The translations under genes were made by a program, and so were the position numbers. The notes under the pieces were generated by a model, which worked only from the letters and a program-made list of their open reading frames with translations, did not search any database and had not been told where the DNA came from. From the NCBI RefSeq assembly GCF_910578445.1, contig NZ_CAJTQC010000002.1:1-64000 (forward strand): a stretch of 64,000 nucleotides of DNA, given 5' to 3'. Of this stretch, positions 20,091 through 28,281 are shown piece after piece (position 1 is the stretch's first letter; each line of letters opens with the position of its first letter). The stretch comes from an uncultured Duncaniella sp. (lineage in GTDB: Bacteria > Bacteroidota > Bacteroidia > Bacteroidales > Muribaculaceae).

Positions 20091-20758
20091 ATGAGATATA
20101 AGACTATAATAGCAATATTTGTAACTTTAATGTTTTTATGCCCACTATATTCGGATGGGCAAGTGGCGAAGACCATAGGAAAACAAGTTATAAAAAAAGA
20201 GGTAAAACGAGCCGAAAAAGCAGGAGCGAAGAAAGCAGTGAAGACTGTAGGTAAGGATGCCGGAAAAGGAACGGCCCGTAGCCTTGCGAAGACGGCAGCT
20301 AAATCGACTGCACGTGGTCTGAGCCCCACTGTGGTAAAGTCCATGACAAAAGAAGTGGCAGCGGTTTTCTCTAAGGGTGGTTATCGTGAAATATGAAAGT
20401 CTCGAGGAAGTATACTGGTGATTTTGACCCTGTGAAATTCCACAACGGTAATCCGCGATATGTAAAAGACGGTTGCGAGACTAATCTCGGTCGAATGAAA
20501 CGTGGGTTAGCTCCACTATATAAGGACCCGACAAATAAAAATGTTGCAGATCATGGGTATAGTGCATTTGAGCTTCATCATGGCGGACAAAAGTCTGATC
20601 CAAAGTATTTTGCGTTGATGGCTGAAGATCATAAAACGCAATCGTCGGTTTTGCATCCTATTCGTAAGGGAAGCGAGATAAACCGAAACGAGTTTAGTAA
20701 AAAGGAAAGAGCTCCTATGTATAAGGAAATTGCGGAATATATAGATTATCTATTATAA
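20091..20758 (+). pseudogene. Split LHH-type exported nuclease (cassette 2)
   Basis: Two overlapping frames replace the single gene of cassette 1. The first (20091-20396, 101 residues) has the signal peptide MRYKTIIAIFVTLMFLCPLY and the basic region, ending at GYREI. The second (20393-20758, 121 residues) starts at an ATG overlapping that stop as ATGA and holds the whole LHH domain (ELHHGGQKSDPKYFALM, LHPIRKGSEINRNEFSKK). Compared with cassette 1, 61 bases between the halves are missing, which shifts the frame. The nuclease part keeps every motif and would lack a signal peptide if made separately. It may be a dead gene or an unexported form. Confidence 0.7.
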
Positions 20759-20783
20759 CGAACCCTTAAAATTCAGTATAAAT

Positions 20784-22544
20784 ATGAAAAGAATACTATT
20801 TCTATTGTCTGTAGTGTTGCTGCTAACTTCATGTGGTGACAATGACTCAGACTTGCAAAATGCAGACTATTCATCCTTATATGATGAATTAGTAATGGAG
20901 CATACTTCACTTGACAGTCTCAGCAGTCTGACAAATGTTCCAAAAGAATCGCTTGTCAAGATGAGATTCTACTTGATTGACGAGGATTCAGATTTGACGG
21001 AAAAACTTAGGGAAATCCTTATTGCTTGCAGAAATAAGGATAAGGACAAATTGAACTCCATTAAAGATGATAAGCAAGATTTTGACTTGACAGATAAGGG
21101 CAGCGCGCAGATTGAACGCGCACGCAAATCCAAAGCTGCTGCGATTCAGGAGTTTGCCGCTGTTATAGAGCAGAAAGTCAGCAGTAACGGCTATATCTCC
21201 GAGGAAAGCTATAATATGGATATGCAAAAGCTCCATAAAATGCAGCAGGACGCAGAAGCCTATTTCGCGAGTCTCAGCAAAACCTATGATGATATCAGAT
21301 TGAAGCGAAATCATAAGTTTGGAGAAAAACTTCCGGATATTATTTCCGATTATGTCAGCGAAGAAGTTGACGGTTTTATAGAAAGTAAATATACATTGTT
21401 TACGGCGATTCCTAATACATGGAAATATTATACAAAGTCAGATGAAGATTTTGCTCAAGATTTTCTTGCTGAACTGAATACATCTGATTTAGGCGTAAAA
21501 TGTGAGTCCTATTATGTTCAGCGCGTCAACAACTATAAGAATGTTGTCTGTGAAGAGTCTGAGATCATGGGCGACGAGTTGTCTATCCCGGATTTCAGTA
21601 TTATTCCCGGAGACAGTCCGATAGAAATAGATTCGACTCTAAAGAATCTTGTTATAGAACGGACAAAATCACAGATTAAAGAAATATCCTCTGATATATT
21701 TTGGGATGTGATTATTGTGTTGATTATCAGTTTTATTATCTCCTTGAGAATTGCCAATGCGATAGACGTCGCTAAAAAAGAGGCGATTGACAGTTTCCTT
21801 CGTCGTGTAAGGTGGAAAAAGGGTGATGGCATTTTACAAAATTTAGGTAATGCTGCTTTACACGCGTTAGGTGCTTACGGAGAATGTGAATACAAAGTAA
21901 ATGCGATAAAGGCAAAGTATAATGCATGGAAATATATAGCCAATATCTGTGTATTTGTCATATCGTTTGTCGTCACATGGTTTTTCTTTATCATCCCTCA
22001 ACTGAGGATGGAGGGAGATATTAATGCCGAGCTTACAACTAAAATCATAGAATCTTCCAATACGCTTAATATGAATCCGGAACGTATAATTAACAGATAT
22101 ATGAATATCGGGGAATCTTATGAAGCCAATGAAAATGAAGCAATTCCTGATGAGGAGATAGTTGTTGAGGCTGACACTTGTTACAGCCCCGACTATTTTG
22201 TTGATATGCCAAAATCAATATATATATTGTTGGGAAAAATTGGGAATAATGATGTGAAGGTAAATTTCACGATTAATAATTCTACCAAAGAAATATCGGG
22301 TGATTACATCTATTTGAAAAATGGTAAACCATATAGTGCTGTGCTCAATCTTAATGGCAGATATAATGAGCAGTGTAATACTAATGTGTTTACTTTAGAT
22401 GAGACCACTCAGGAAGGTTTAAAATGTGCCAGTTGGAATGGTACTTTAGAGTTTGATGAGGCTGGAGCTGTGAAGATGAAGGGGCAACTGACTAATAGTA
22501 AGAATCAAAGATTTGATTTTGAAATTAATAGTTCGGATGATTGA
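20784..22544 (+). CDS. Large lipoprotein with two membrane helices (cassette 2)
   Basis: This 586-residue protein has a lipobox (VVLLLTSCGDNDSD). A helical, charged region (residues about 20-290) follows, then two hydrophobic helices (near WDVIIVLIISFIISLRI and IANICVFVISFVVTWFFF). After an acidic linker comes a beta-rich C-terminal domain (about 460-586) ending in a KMKGQLTNSKNQRF segment. The family is not recognised. It starts 25 bases after the split nuclease, in the same relative place as the cassette 1 lipoprotein, but I see no sequence similarity between the two. A membrane-held immunity or release protein is possible. Confidence 0.55.
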   Translation: MKRILFLLSVVLLLTSCGDNDSDLQNADYSSLYDELVMEHTSLDSLSSLTNVPKESLVKMRFYLIDEDSDLTEKLREILIACRNKDKDKLNSIKDDKQDFDLTDKGSAQIERARKSKAAAIQEFAAVIEQKVSSNGYISEESYNMDMQKLHKMQQDAEAYFASLSKTYDDIRLKRNHKFGEKLPDIISDYVSEEVDGFIESKYTLFTAIPNTWKYYTKSDEDFAQDFLAELNTSDLGVKCESYYVQRVNNYKNVVCEESEIMGDELSIPDFSIIPGDSPIEIDSTLKNLVIERTKSQIKEISSDIFWDVIIVLIISFIISLRIANAIDVAKKEAIDSFLRRVRWKKGDGILQNLGNAALHALGAYGECEYKVNAIKAKYNAWKYIANICVFVISFVVTWFFFIIPQLRMEGDINAELTTKIIESSNTLNMNPERIINRYMNIGESYEANENEAIPDEEIVVEADTCYSPDYFVDMPKSIYILLGKIGNNDVKVNFTINNSTKEISGDYIYLKNGKPYSAVLNLNGRYNEQCNTNVFTLDETTQEGLKCASWNGTLEFDEAGAVKMKGQLTNSKNQRFDFEINSSDD

Positions 22545-22600
22545 GTTTAACATGGTCTCTCTATTTGGGATTTTATAAAATATTTTTTGATTTTTCTTCG

Positions 22601-22627
22601 GAGGTGTTTCAGGTTCTGGAACACCTC
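22601..22627. terminator. GGTGTTTC-type hairpin ending the island
   Basis: GAGGTGTTTC (22601-22610) pairs with GGAACACCTC (22618-22627) with one G-T pair, and is followed by TGTTGTAATTTC. The core and following sequence match the hairpins at 18517 and at both leader copies. It lies 57 bases after the lipoprotein stop and is the right-hand edge of the AT-rich island. Confidence 0.6.
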
Positions 22628-22742
22628 TGTTGTAATTTCTTTCCTGTCGGTTTCAGAAAAAAACTTTCATCTCCGGTTTGCGCTTCAGGCTGTGCTTTGC
22701 TCTTTTCATGGCCGGGTATTTCGATAATTGCGGGCTTTTAGC

Positions 22743-22750
22743 TAATTTTG
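22743..22750 (+). promoter_or_regulatory. -7 box immediately before the antiporter gene
   Basis: TAATTTTG followed by C sits only seven bases before the ATG at 22758. TTTCG lies about 19 bases further upstream. If used, transcription would begin at or beside the start codon, giving a nearly leaderless mRNA. Confidence 0.5.
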
Positions 22751-22757
22751 CATCACT

Positions 22758-24917
22758 ATGTTGCTATCGCTCGCCATACCGGCCACTGCCCCGCTGATCA
22801 CTGCTCCCGTCCCGATATTCCTTACCGTGATGGCTATAATCCTATTGACTCCGCTCGTCCTGAGCCGTCTGAGGATTCCCCACGTCATCGGTCTGATAGT
22901 GGCGGGTGTCGTCGTCGGGCCTCACGGCTTCAACCTTCTGGCGCGCGACATGAGTTTCGAGGTCTTCGGACAGGTCGGCATTCTCTACCTCATGTTTCTC
23001 GCTGGTATAGAAATCGACATGTACCACCTGCGCAAAAATCTGCGCAAGGGACTGACATTCGGCCTGTTCACATTTGTCATACCGCTGATACTGGGCGCTC
23101 TCGTGGCTATGGCAGCCCTTAGGATGCACTTCCTTGAAGCCACGCTGCTCGCCTCGATGTTTGCCGCACACACGCTGATTGCCTATCCTATAGTGACACG
23201 CTTCGGGGTGACGAAATCGCCTGCCGTCGTGATAGCCATCGCCGGAACTATCGTCACCGTGCTCGGCTCGCTCATCGTGCTTGCGGGCGTCCTCGGTGTC
23301 TACCGCGACGGATCGGTCACCTCGCTCATCCCCGTCATCTGTTATCTTGCGCTCTACTGTGTGGGGCTGATATACATCTATCCGCGTGTCACGCGTTATT
23401 TTTTCAAACGCTACAACGACGGCATAGCCCAGTTCATCTATGTCATGGTGATGGTCTTCGGGGCTGCCGCCCTTGCCTCGTTCATCGGTCTCGAAGGGGT
23501 GTTCGGCGCATTCTTTGCCGGACTGGTGCTCAACCGCTTCATCCCGGCACGCTCGCCGCTGATGGGACGGCTGGAGTTTGTCGGCAACGCCATTTTCATC
23601 CCCTATTTCCTTATTGGAGTCGGGATGCTGATTGACCTCCACGTGGTGATGGACGGGTGGTCCACGCTCTACACCGCAGCGGTTATGAGCGCCGTGGCAA
23701 TGCTCTCGAAATGGATTGCCGCATGGGTGACACAGAAGGTCTACAGGCTCACTCCGATTGACCGCTCGATAATGTATCAGCTGTCCAACGCACACACGGC
23801 TGTGGCGCTCGCAGTGGTCATGATCGGCTATGAAATGCACCTGTTTGACGTGACTGTGCTCAACGGAACGGTGGTGATGATACTTGTCACCTGCACCGTG
23901 TCGTCGTTCGGAACGGAGCGTGCAGCCTCGCGCCTTAAGGTCCAGCTGCTTGAGCAGGACGATGAGGAGGGCGTCAAGGATGATTCGACCGCGCATCCGC
24001 GCACTCTTGTGGCCATCTCCAATCCGCTGACCGCCCCCTCGATTGTCGACCTTGCGCTTTCGATGCGTTTCCCCGACACATCAGTGACCGGCGACCTTTA
24101 TGCCCTTCATGTCCGCAACGACAATTCCGCCTCGTCAAAGGCCATCGGGCGCAATTCGCTCGACGTTGCCGAGCGTGCGGCCGCCGCTGTCGAGACAAGT
24201 CTTACTGCAATCGAGCGTTTCGACCTCAATTTCATCACCGGTGTGCTCAACACCATGGAGGAACGCGACATAACCGAGCTCGTTCTCGGAATCCACCGCC
24301 GCACGAGCATCATCGACTCTTTCCTCGGCGAGAAAATCGAGCAGCTGCTGCGCTCGACCAACCGCATGGTGGTCATGTCGCGCTGCTTCATTCCGCTCGC
24401 CACCGTGACGCGCATACTGGTGGCTGTCCCCAAAAAGGCGCAGTTCGAGACCGGTTTCCGCCGCTGGGTGCAGGCCGTCGGTAATCTCGGCCGTCAGGTG
24501 GGATGTCGCGTGGAGTTCTGGTGTGAGGATTCGACCGCGCCTCTCATACGCACCGTAATCACCCAGAGCAAACTGGGCATACGGATGTCGTTTTCGACCG
24601 TGGAGAGCTACGACGACTTTGTCATCAAGTCAAATGATATTAACGACGACGACCTGCTTATCGTCATTTCGGCGCGACGTTCGTCGGTGTCGTTTGACAG
24701 CGACATGGATGCCGTCCCCGAATATCTGCAGAAATATCTTGCAGGCAACAACCTTATCGTGATCTATCCGGGTCAGTTCGGCTCTGAGCCTCCGATGACC
24801 ATGGCCGAGACGATGGCTACCGATATCGTTTCGCCACCCAATCCTGTATTCCTTTTCGCCATGAACCAGCTCCGCCGTCTGCGCAAGATGTTGCGTAAGG
24901 CATATGGAAGGAAGTGA
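22758..24917 (+). CDS. CPA2-family cation:proton antiporter
   Basis: This 719-residue protein has an N-terminal Na+/H+ exchanger domain with about 12 membrane helices (residues 15-395), including LRIPHVIGLIVAGVVVGPHG and LEGVFGAFFAGLVLNR. A cytoplasmic part of about 300 residues resembles two universal-stress-like domains. It likely exchanges Na+ or K+ for protons across the inner membrane. I keep the start at 22758 because the N-terminal hydrophobic stretch is conserved in the family as I know it. It stands alone between the toxin island and lipoprotein genes. Confidence 0.88.
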   Translation: MLLSLAIPATAPLITAPVPIFLTVMAIILLTPLVLSRLRIPHVIGLIVAGVVVGPHGFNLLARDMSFEVFGQVGILYLMFLAGIEIDMYHLRKNLRKGLTFGLFTFVIPLILGALVAMAALRMHFLEATLLASMFAAHTLIAYPIVTRFGVTKSPAVVIAIAGTIVTVLGSLIVLAGVLGVYRDGSVTSLIPVICYLALYCVGLIYIYPRVTRYFFKRYNDGIAQFIYVMVMVFGAAALASFIGLEGVFGAFFAGLVLNRFIPARSPLMGRLEFVGNAIFIPYFLIGVGMLIDLHVVMDGWSTLYTAAVMSAVAMLSKWIAAWVTQKVYRLTPIDRSIMYQLSNAHTAVALAVVMIGYEMHLFDVTVLNGTVVMILVTCTVSSFGTERAASRLKVQLLEQDDEEGVKDDSTAHPRTLVAISNPLTAPSIVDLALSMRFPDTSVTGDLYALHVRNDNSASSKAIGRNSLDVAERAAAAVETSLTAIERFDLNFITGVLNTMEERDITELVLGIHRRTSIIDSFLGEKIEQLLRSTNRMVVMSRCFIPLATVTRILVAVPKKAQFETGFRRWVQAVGNLGRQVGCRVEFWCEDSTAPLIRTVITQSKLGIRMSFSTVESYDDFVIKSNDINDDDLLIVISARRSSVSFDSDMDAVPEYLQKYLAGNNLIVIYPGQFGSEPPMTMAETMATDIVSPPNPVFLFAMNQLRRLRKMLRKAYGRK

Positions 24918-24953
24918 ACCGGCCGACGATTCTATCTCCCCCAGGATGTAGTT

Positions 24954-25223
24954 ATGGAAAAATTCATTCTGTCAATCATTACGCTTCTCTCGCTATTTGC
25001 CGTTGCCGGATGCTCAGGCTCTGCCGACCGCACACTCTACGAAGCTGAGGCGGTGATGACGGAGCATCCTGATTCCGCCTCTCTCGGGCCTATTTGTTTG
25101 AGAAATAGGAAATTTCAGGATGCGAGAAATGTCCTCCCGAAGTCAAAAAAGGAAAATTATATCAGTAAAAACGTTAGATACGAGAGTCTATTGCCACTAA
25201 TCGCCAATTTCTCAATCATTTAA
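24954..25223 (+). pseudogene. Truncated lipoprotein, N-terminal fragment
   Basis: The first 43 residues (lipobox VAGCSGSADRTLYEAEAVM, then EHPDSAS) match the start of the large Bacteroidales TPR/regulator lipoproteins that begin with an 'AD.LMEEHPDSAL' helix. After DSASL the sequence changes to an unrelated Lys/Asn-rich tail and stops at 89 residues. The family is normally several hundred residues long. It is therefore probably a 5' remnant fused to unrelated sequence by deletion. Confidence 0.55.
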
Positions 25224-25264
25224 TTTTCGTCAAACTTGCGTTGAAATAGTAATATGAGGTAAAT

Positions 25265-25531
25265 ATGTCATCCATTTCAAAGAATATATTCGATATATAC
25301 ACAAGCATATTTTATCAATGTGTGGTAGTCGTTGGCTTGATTGTGGCTATTTGCTATATGATATGGGAAATAAGTACAGGCTCAATCAACGATAGAAATG
25401 TAATAGTAGACATATGGGCTATTATTACGTGTGTAACTTATATTATGGGTAAAAATAGCAAGTATAAATACATGGTAATGTGGATAGTGCTGTTTTCTCA
25501 GCTCATGTTGGCATTATGGATTGTAAAATAA
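25265..25531 (+). CDS. Small membrane protein (88 aa)
   Basis: MSSISKNIFDIYTSIFYQCV starts a protein with three hydrophobic helices (residues about 16-36, 48-62 and 69-86) and short charged links (GSINDRN, GKNSKYKY). No family is recognised. It is AT-rich compared with the antiporter gene. It could have been the 3' neighbour of the truncated lipoprotein upstream. Confidence 0.5.
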   Translation: MSSISKNIFDIYTSIFYQCVVVVGLIVAICYMIWEISTGSINDRNVIVDIWAIITCVTYIMGKNSKYKYMVMWIVLFSQLMLALWIVK

Positions 25532-25698
25532 ACAGTAAAATAGATGTTACCATTATCCTTAATCCGGGTTACACAAATGATAGACGGCACAGCTGTGGCG
25601 GCACAGGTTTGCATTGGTTAATCAATTAGTAAATTTAATAAATATTCAGTGCATTCATCGTTAAGACGATAGATGTTCTGAATTAAAAATATCATATT

Positions 25699-26721
25699 AT
25701 GAACTTACAAATTATACGCCTTTTACTATTATTTTTATCATGCGTATTAGTGACATCCTGTGACAATAATGACAGTCCCGGCCGTCCGGGCAATGAAAAG
25801 CCGGGCGATGAGGAGACATTCAGTCCGCACTGGGACTATATTGTCGAGACAGGTATGCCGGACAGCCAGACTTTTATAGGTACACGCTATCTTGGGATAG
25901 ATGATAGAAACGAAAGCATCCCCATGCCTCCGTCTGATGGTCTTTATGTGGGCTGTGTATGTAAGAGTGATTGTTTCGGAAACAGTTTTGATGATGAGGT
26001 GACAGGTGACAAGAACCAAGCAGGGATTATCGCTACATTTGGGAACGGTTGGAGTGACTATATGGCGAATGACTATATTCCCCGGTCGATAAATTATGTT
26101 GATTTTATAAAAGCGACAATACGTTCGCAGGAATATGCTGACTTTATAGCTGACAAACATTCGCCGGGAGTCTATGGCTTTTGCAATCTGGAGTCGATGG
26201 ACAATCTGAAGTATTTTTTCTCGGATAATGTGAAGTTTGCCGAAGGAATTGCCGAGAGCATCCGTCTGCGTTCGGGCATCGAGAGCCCCGGGAGTCTGAT
26301 GTTTGGCAAAGCGGTGTTTAAGGGCATGACAGTCACACTGGAGACACCGGCTGACGGTATTTTCAAGACTGCTCCTGCCGATGCCGACAGCCTTGTCTAC
26401 ATCAAAAGTCTGACTTATGGGGCATCGGCATATTTCGTCGTGGTTAGTGATAAGGAGTATGCCGATGTGATGGCCTGTTTCAAGGGACTTGGTGGAAGGA
26501 CGTTGCAAGAGGAATTCAGTGAGGAGGATGGAGTGCTTCGCGGATCGGAAATTTATACATTTATCATAGATGATGTGACGCAGAATGCCCGTGTCGGTAC
26601 GACGGTTGACAGCCTCATAGACTTTATGGATAATCCGTTCAAGCCTCTCGGCTACGGCTATCCTCTCTATGTCGACGGATGTTGGCTGAATGGAGATGGC
26701 GCTTACCGACCCGAAAAATAA
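25699..26721 (+). CDS. Lipoprotein resembling a cholesterol-dependent cytolysin without domain 4
   Basis: This 340-residue protein has a lipobox (VLVTSCDNNDSPG) with acidic residues after Cys, suggesting surface export. Three C-terminal segments recall the thiol-activated cytolysin family: YIKSLTYGASAYFVVV (compare the YISSVxYGRxxYxKL segment of cytolysins), SEIYTFIIDDVTQNARVGTT with VDSLIDFM, and GYGYPLYVDGCWLN (compare PGxPISYTxxFLKD). Cytolysins are near 500 residues and end in a membrane-binding domain 4 that is absent here. The match is by eye. If right, this is a short surface pore-forming relative; otherwise an unknown lipoprotein. Confidence 0.5.
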   Translation: MNLQIIRLLLLFLSCVLVTSCDNNDSPGRPGNEKPGDEETFSPHWDYIVETGMPDSQTFIGTRYLGIDDRNESIPMPPSDGLYVGCVCKSDCFGNSFDDEVTGDKNQAGIIATFGNGWSDYMANDYIPRSINYVDFIKATIRSQEYADFIADKHSPGVYGFCNLESMDNLKYFFSDNVKFAEGIAESIRLRSGIESPGSLMFGKAVFKGMTVTLETPADGIFKTAPADADSLVYIKSLTYGASAYFVVVSDKEYADVMACFKGLGGRTLQEEFSEEDGVLRGSEIYTFIIDDVTQNARVGTTVDSLIDFMDNPFKPLGYGYPLYVDGCWLNGDGAYRPEK

Positions 26722-26892
26722 TGACGACTGACTTCGTGGCTCGGAATATTGATGGGCGTATGGTGCTCCGGCAGTTTTTATTTAGCGCTGTCGGTGGGCG
26801 TGACACTCTGAGATAATAGGCATATAGCTAATGAAATACGTGAAGTCGCGAAATTAAACCGCCGAAAATGCTTGCGGATTCAGAAAAAAGTC

Positions 26893-26901
26893 GTACCTTT
26901 G
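26893..26901 (+). promoter_or_regulatory. Promoter -7 box of SRP RNA
   Basis: TACCTTTGC lies a few bases before the RNA start, with TTGC about 19 bases upstream, matching the Bacteroidota promoter. The same TACCTTTGC box precedes the initiator tRNA at 34650. Bases 26722-26870 hold nothing I recognise. Confidence 0.7.
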
Positions 26902-26905
26902 CAGC

Positions 26906-27011
26906 CGGGTAAGTCCTACACGACCAGCTCCCCGAAAACCCCGCCAGGTCTTGATCGAAGCAACGGTATCGGGTTGTAGCGGTGCGATGTAGTCAGCTTA
27001 CCCTTTTTTTT
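26906..27011 (+). ncRNA. ffs: Signal recognition particle RNA (small bacterial type)
   Basis: The ends pair as GGGTAAG (26907-26913) with CTTACCC (26997-27003), followed by eight T residues as terminator. The apical part has the conserved GCCAGGTC..GAAGCAAC internal-loop signature that binds Ffh. At about 98 bases this is the 4.5S-type RNA that targets membrane proteins to the Sec channel. Confidence 0.9.
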
Positions 27012-27037
27012 GTAGTAATGTTCCGGCAAAAGGCCGG

Positions 27038-27090
27038 AAAAACATATCTGCGCAAGCGACCGATAAAGTCACTTGCGCAGATATGTTTTT
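27038..27090. terminator. Bidirectional terminator between SRP RNA and porin
   Basis: A perfect 19-base inverted repeat (27038-27056 with 27072-27090) has arms starting AAAAACATATCTGCGCAAG. Its A-rich and T-rich outer ends let it act on both strands. It separates the plus-strand SRP RNA from the minus-strand porin gene, whose stop is at 27134. Confidence 0.85.
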
Positions 27091-27133
27091 TGTCTCAAGC
27101 TGAGAGATTCCTTGGGTGGCTGATAGCCTGCCG

Positions 27134-28168
27134 TCAGAATTTAATGACCATTTCGGCGCATATCTTGTCACCGCCGCCGACAGGGACTGTGGCATCGTGG
27201 TGGTAGAAATATTTTTCGTAGTCAAGCCTGAGGTCGCAGTGGATGGCTTTGTAGTTATATGAAAGAGTTCCGCCTACGGTGATGCGGTTGCGGGCCGAAT
27301 GGGTGGTCGAGAGGAGGCCGAGGTCGTTGCGCAGGCCGTTGCTGTGGGCTGTCATGCCATCGAAGCGTGCTTGGACTGAGGCGCGGTTGAATACGCCGGC
27401 ATTAACCGGGAAGGCGTAGTCGGCAAAGAAGTTATAGCCGTGGGCTGCTTTGTGGGCGTTGTTGACGTAGTGTTTGTTGAGGTATTCGCCTTCAACGGTC
27501 CAGCGTCCGCAGGACCAAGTGGCGGATGCGGTCAGGGAATTAATGCGGACTGAATCCGGGATGAGGGTTTCAGCTCCGGCGGCTAATTTCACGTTGCCTA
27601 CCGAATAAAGGGCTTTGCCTCCATAGGCCATTTTTTTGACCCAGATGTTCTGGTCGGTGATTGTCGTCGGGTTGAATGCTCCGGCTTCGACGAGCAGCGA
27701 CGAGCTTTCGGGAAGGGCGAAGGTGTAGGAGAGTTTTGCGCCTACGCCACGGACGTTGTTCATCGTCCCGCCGATAAATGAGCGGTTGGCGAAGATGTAG
27801 TTGCCCGGACCACGGAAGCAGTCAGTGCCGAAGGGGATGCGGAACTGTCCGGCCTGAAATTTCAGTGCGGGAGTGATGGCTATGCGTCCCCAACCGTCGA
27901 GAAACAGGATTTTGCCTCTGTCGCAGAAATCGGCCTGAAAATAGTAGTCGATTTCAGGAGCGAGCATTCCGTTGACGCTCAGACGTGCGTTGCGGAGCTG
28001 GAAACGGTTTTCACCACCTTTTGTGTCCATTTCCCAGCGCGGGCGGATGACACCGTGGAGCTGTGGGGTGAGGTCGACATTCTGTTTGGTTTCCACGGCT
28101 GCCACAGGCATGGCGGTCAGGATTGAGAGCAGGAGTAGAGTGAGATTGCGAAACTTGAAACGTGACAT
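27134..28168 (-). CDS. Porin O/P family outer-membrane protein
   Basis: This 344-residue protein has a signal peptide (LTLLLLSILTAMPVAAVE) and the phosphate-selective porin O/P pattern: RFQLRNARLSVNGMLAPEID, YYFQADF and FQAGQFRIPFG. It ends in aromatic-rich strands (EMVIKF). It should form an outer-membrane beta barrel for anions or phosphate. The ECF sigma gene lies 113 bases upstream on the same strand. Confidence 0.85.
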   Translation of the reverse strand: MSRFKFRNLTLLLLSILTAMPVAAVETKQNVDLTPQLHGVIRPRWEMDTKGGENRFQLRNARLSVNGMLAPEIDYYFQADFCDRGKILFLDGWGRIAITPALKFQAGQFRIPFGTDCFRGPGNYIFANRSFIGGTMNNVRGVGAKLSYTFALPESSSLLVEAGAFNPTTITDQNIWVKKMAYGGKALYSVGNVKLAAGAETLIPDSVRINSLTASATWSCGRWTVEGEYLNKHYVNNAHKAAHGYNFFADYAFPVNAGVFNRASVQARFDGMTAHSNGLRNDLGLLSTTHSARNRITVGGTLSYNYKAIHCDLRLDYEKYFYHHDATVPVGGGDKICAEMVIKF

Positions 28169-28281
28169 GTTTTTTATCGGAATTGATGAGATGCAGATGG
28201 CGCGTGGAGGAGTAGGGCGGCAGGAGAAGAGGTGATGATACGTAGGGATGAGAGGAATGGCATTGGCGCGGTCTGATGGAA

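Noticed and set aside
22842..23996. 384-residue His-rich frame antisense to the antiporter
   Set aside because: It is a codon-usage shadow; the plus strand encodes a recognisable antiporter.
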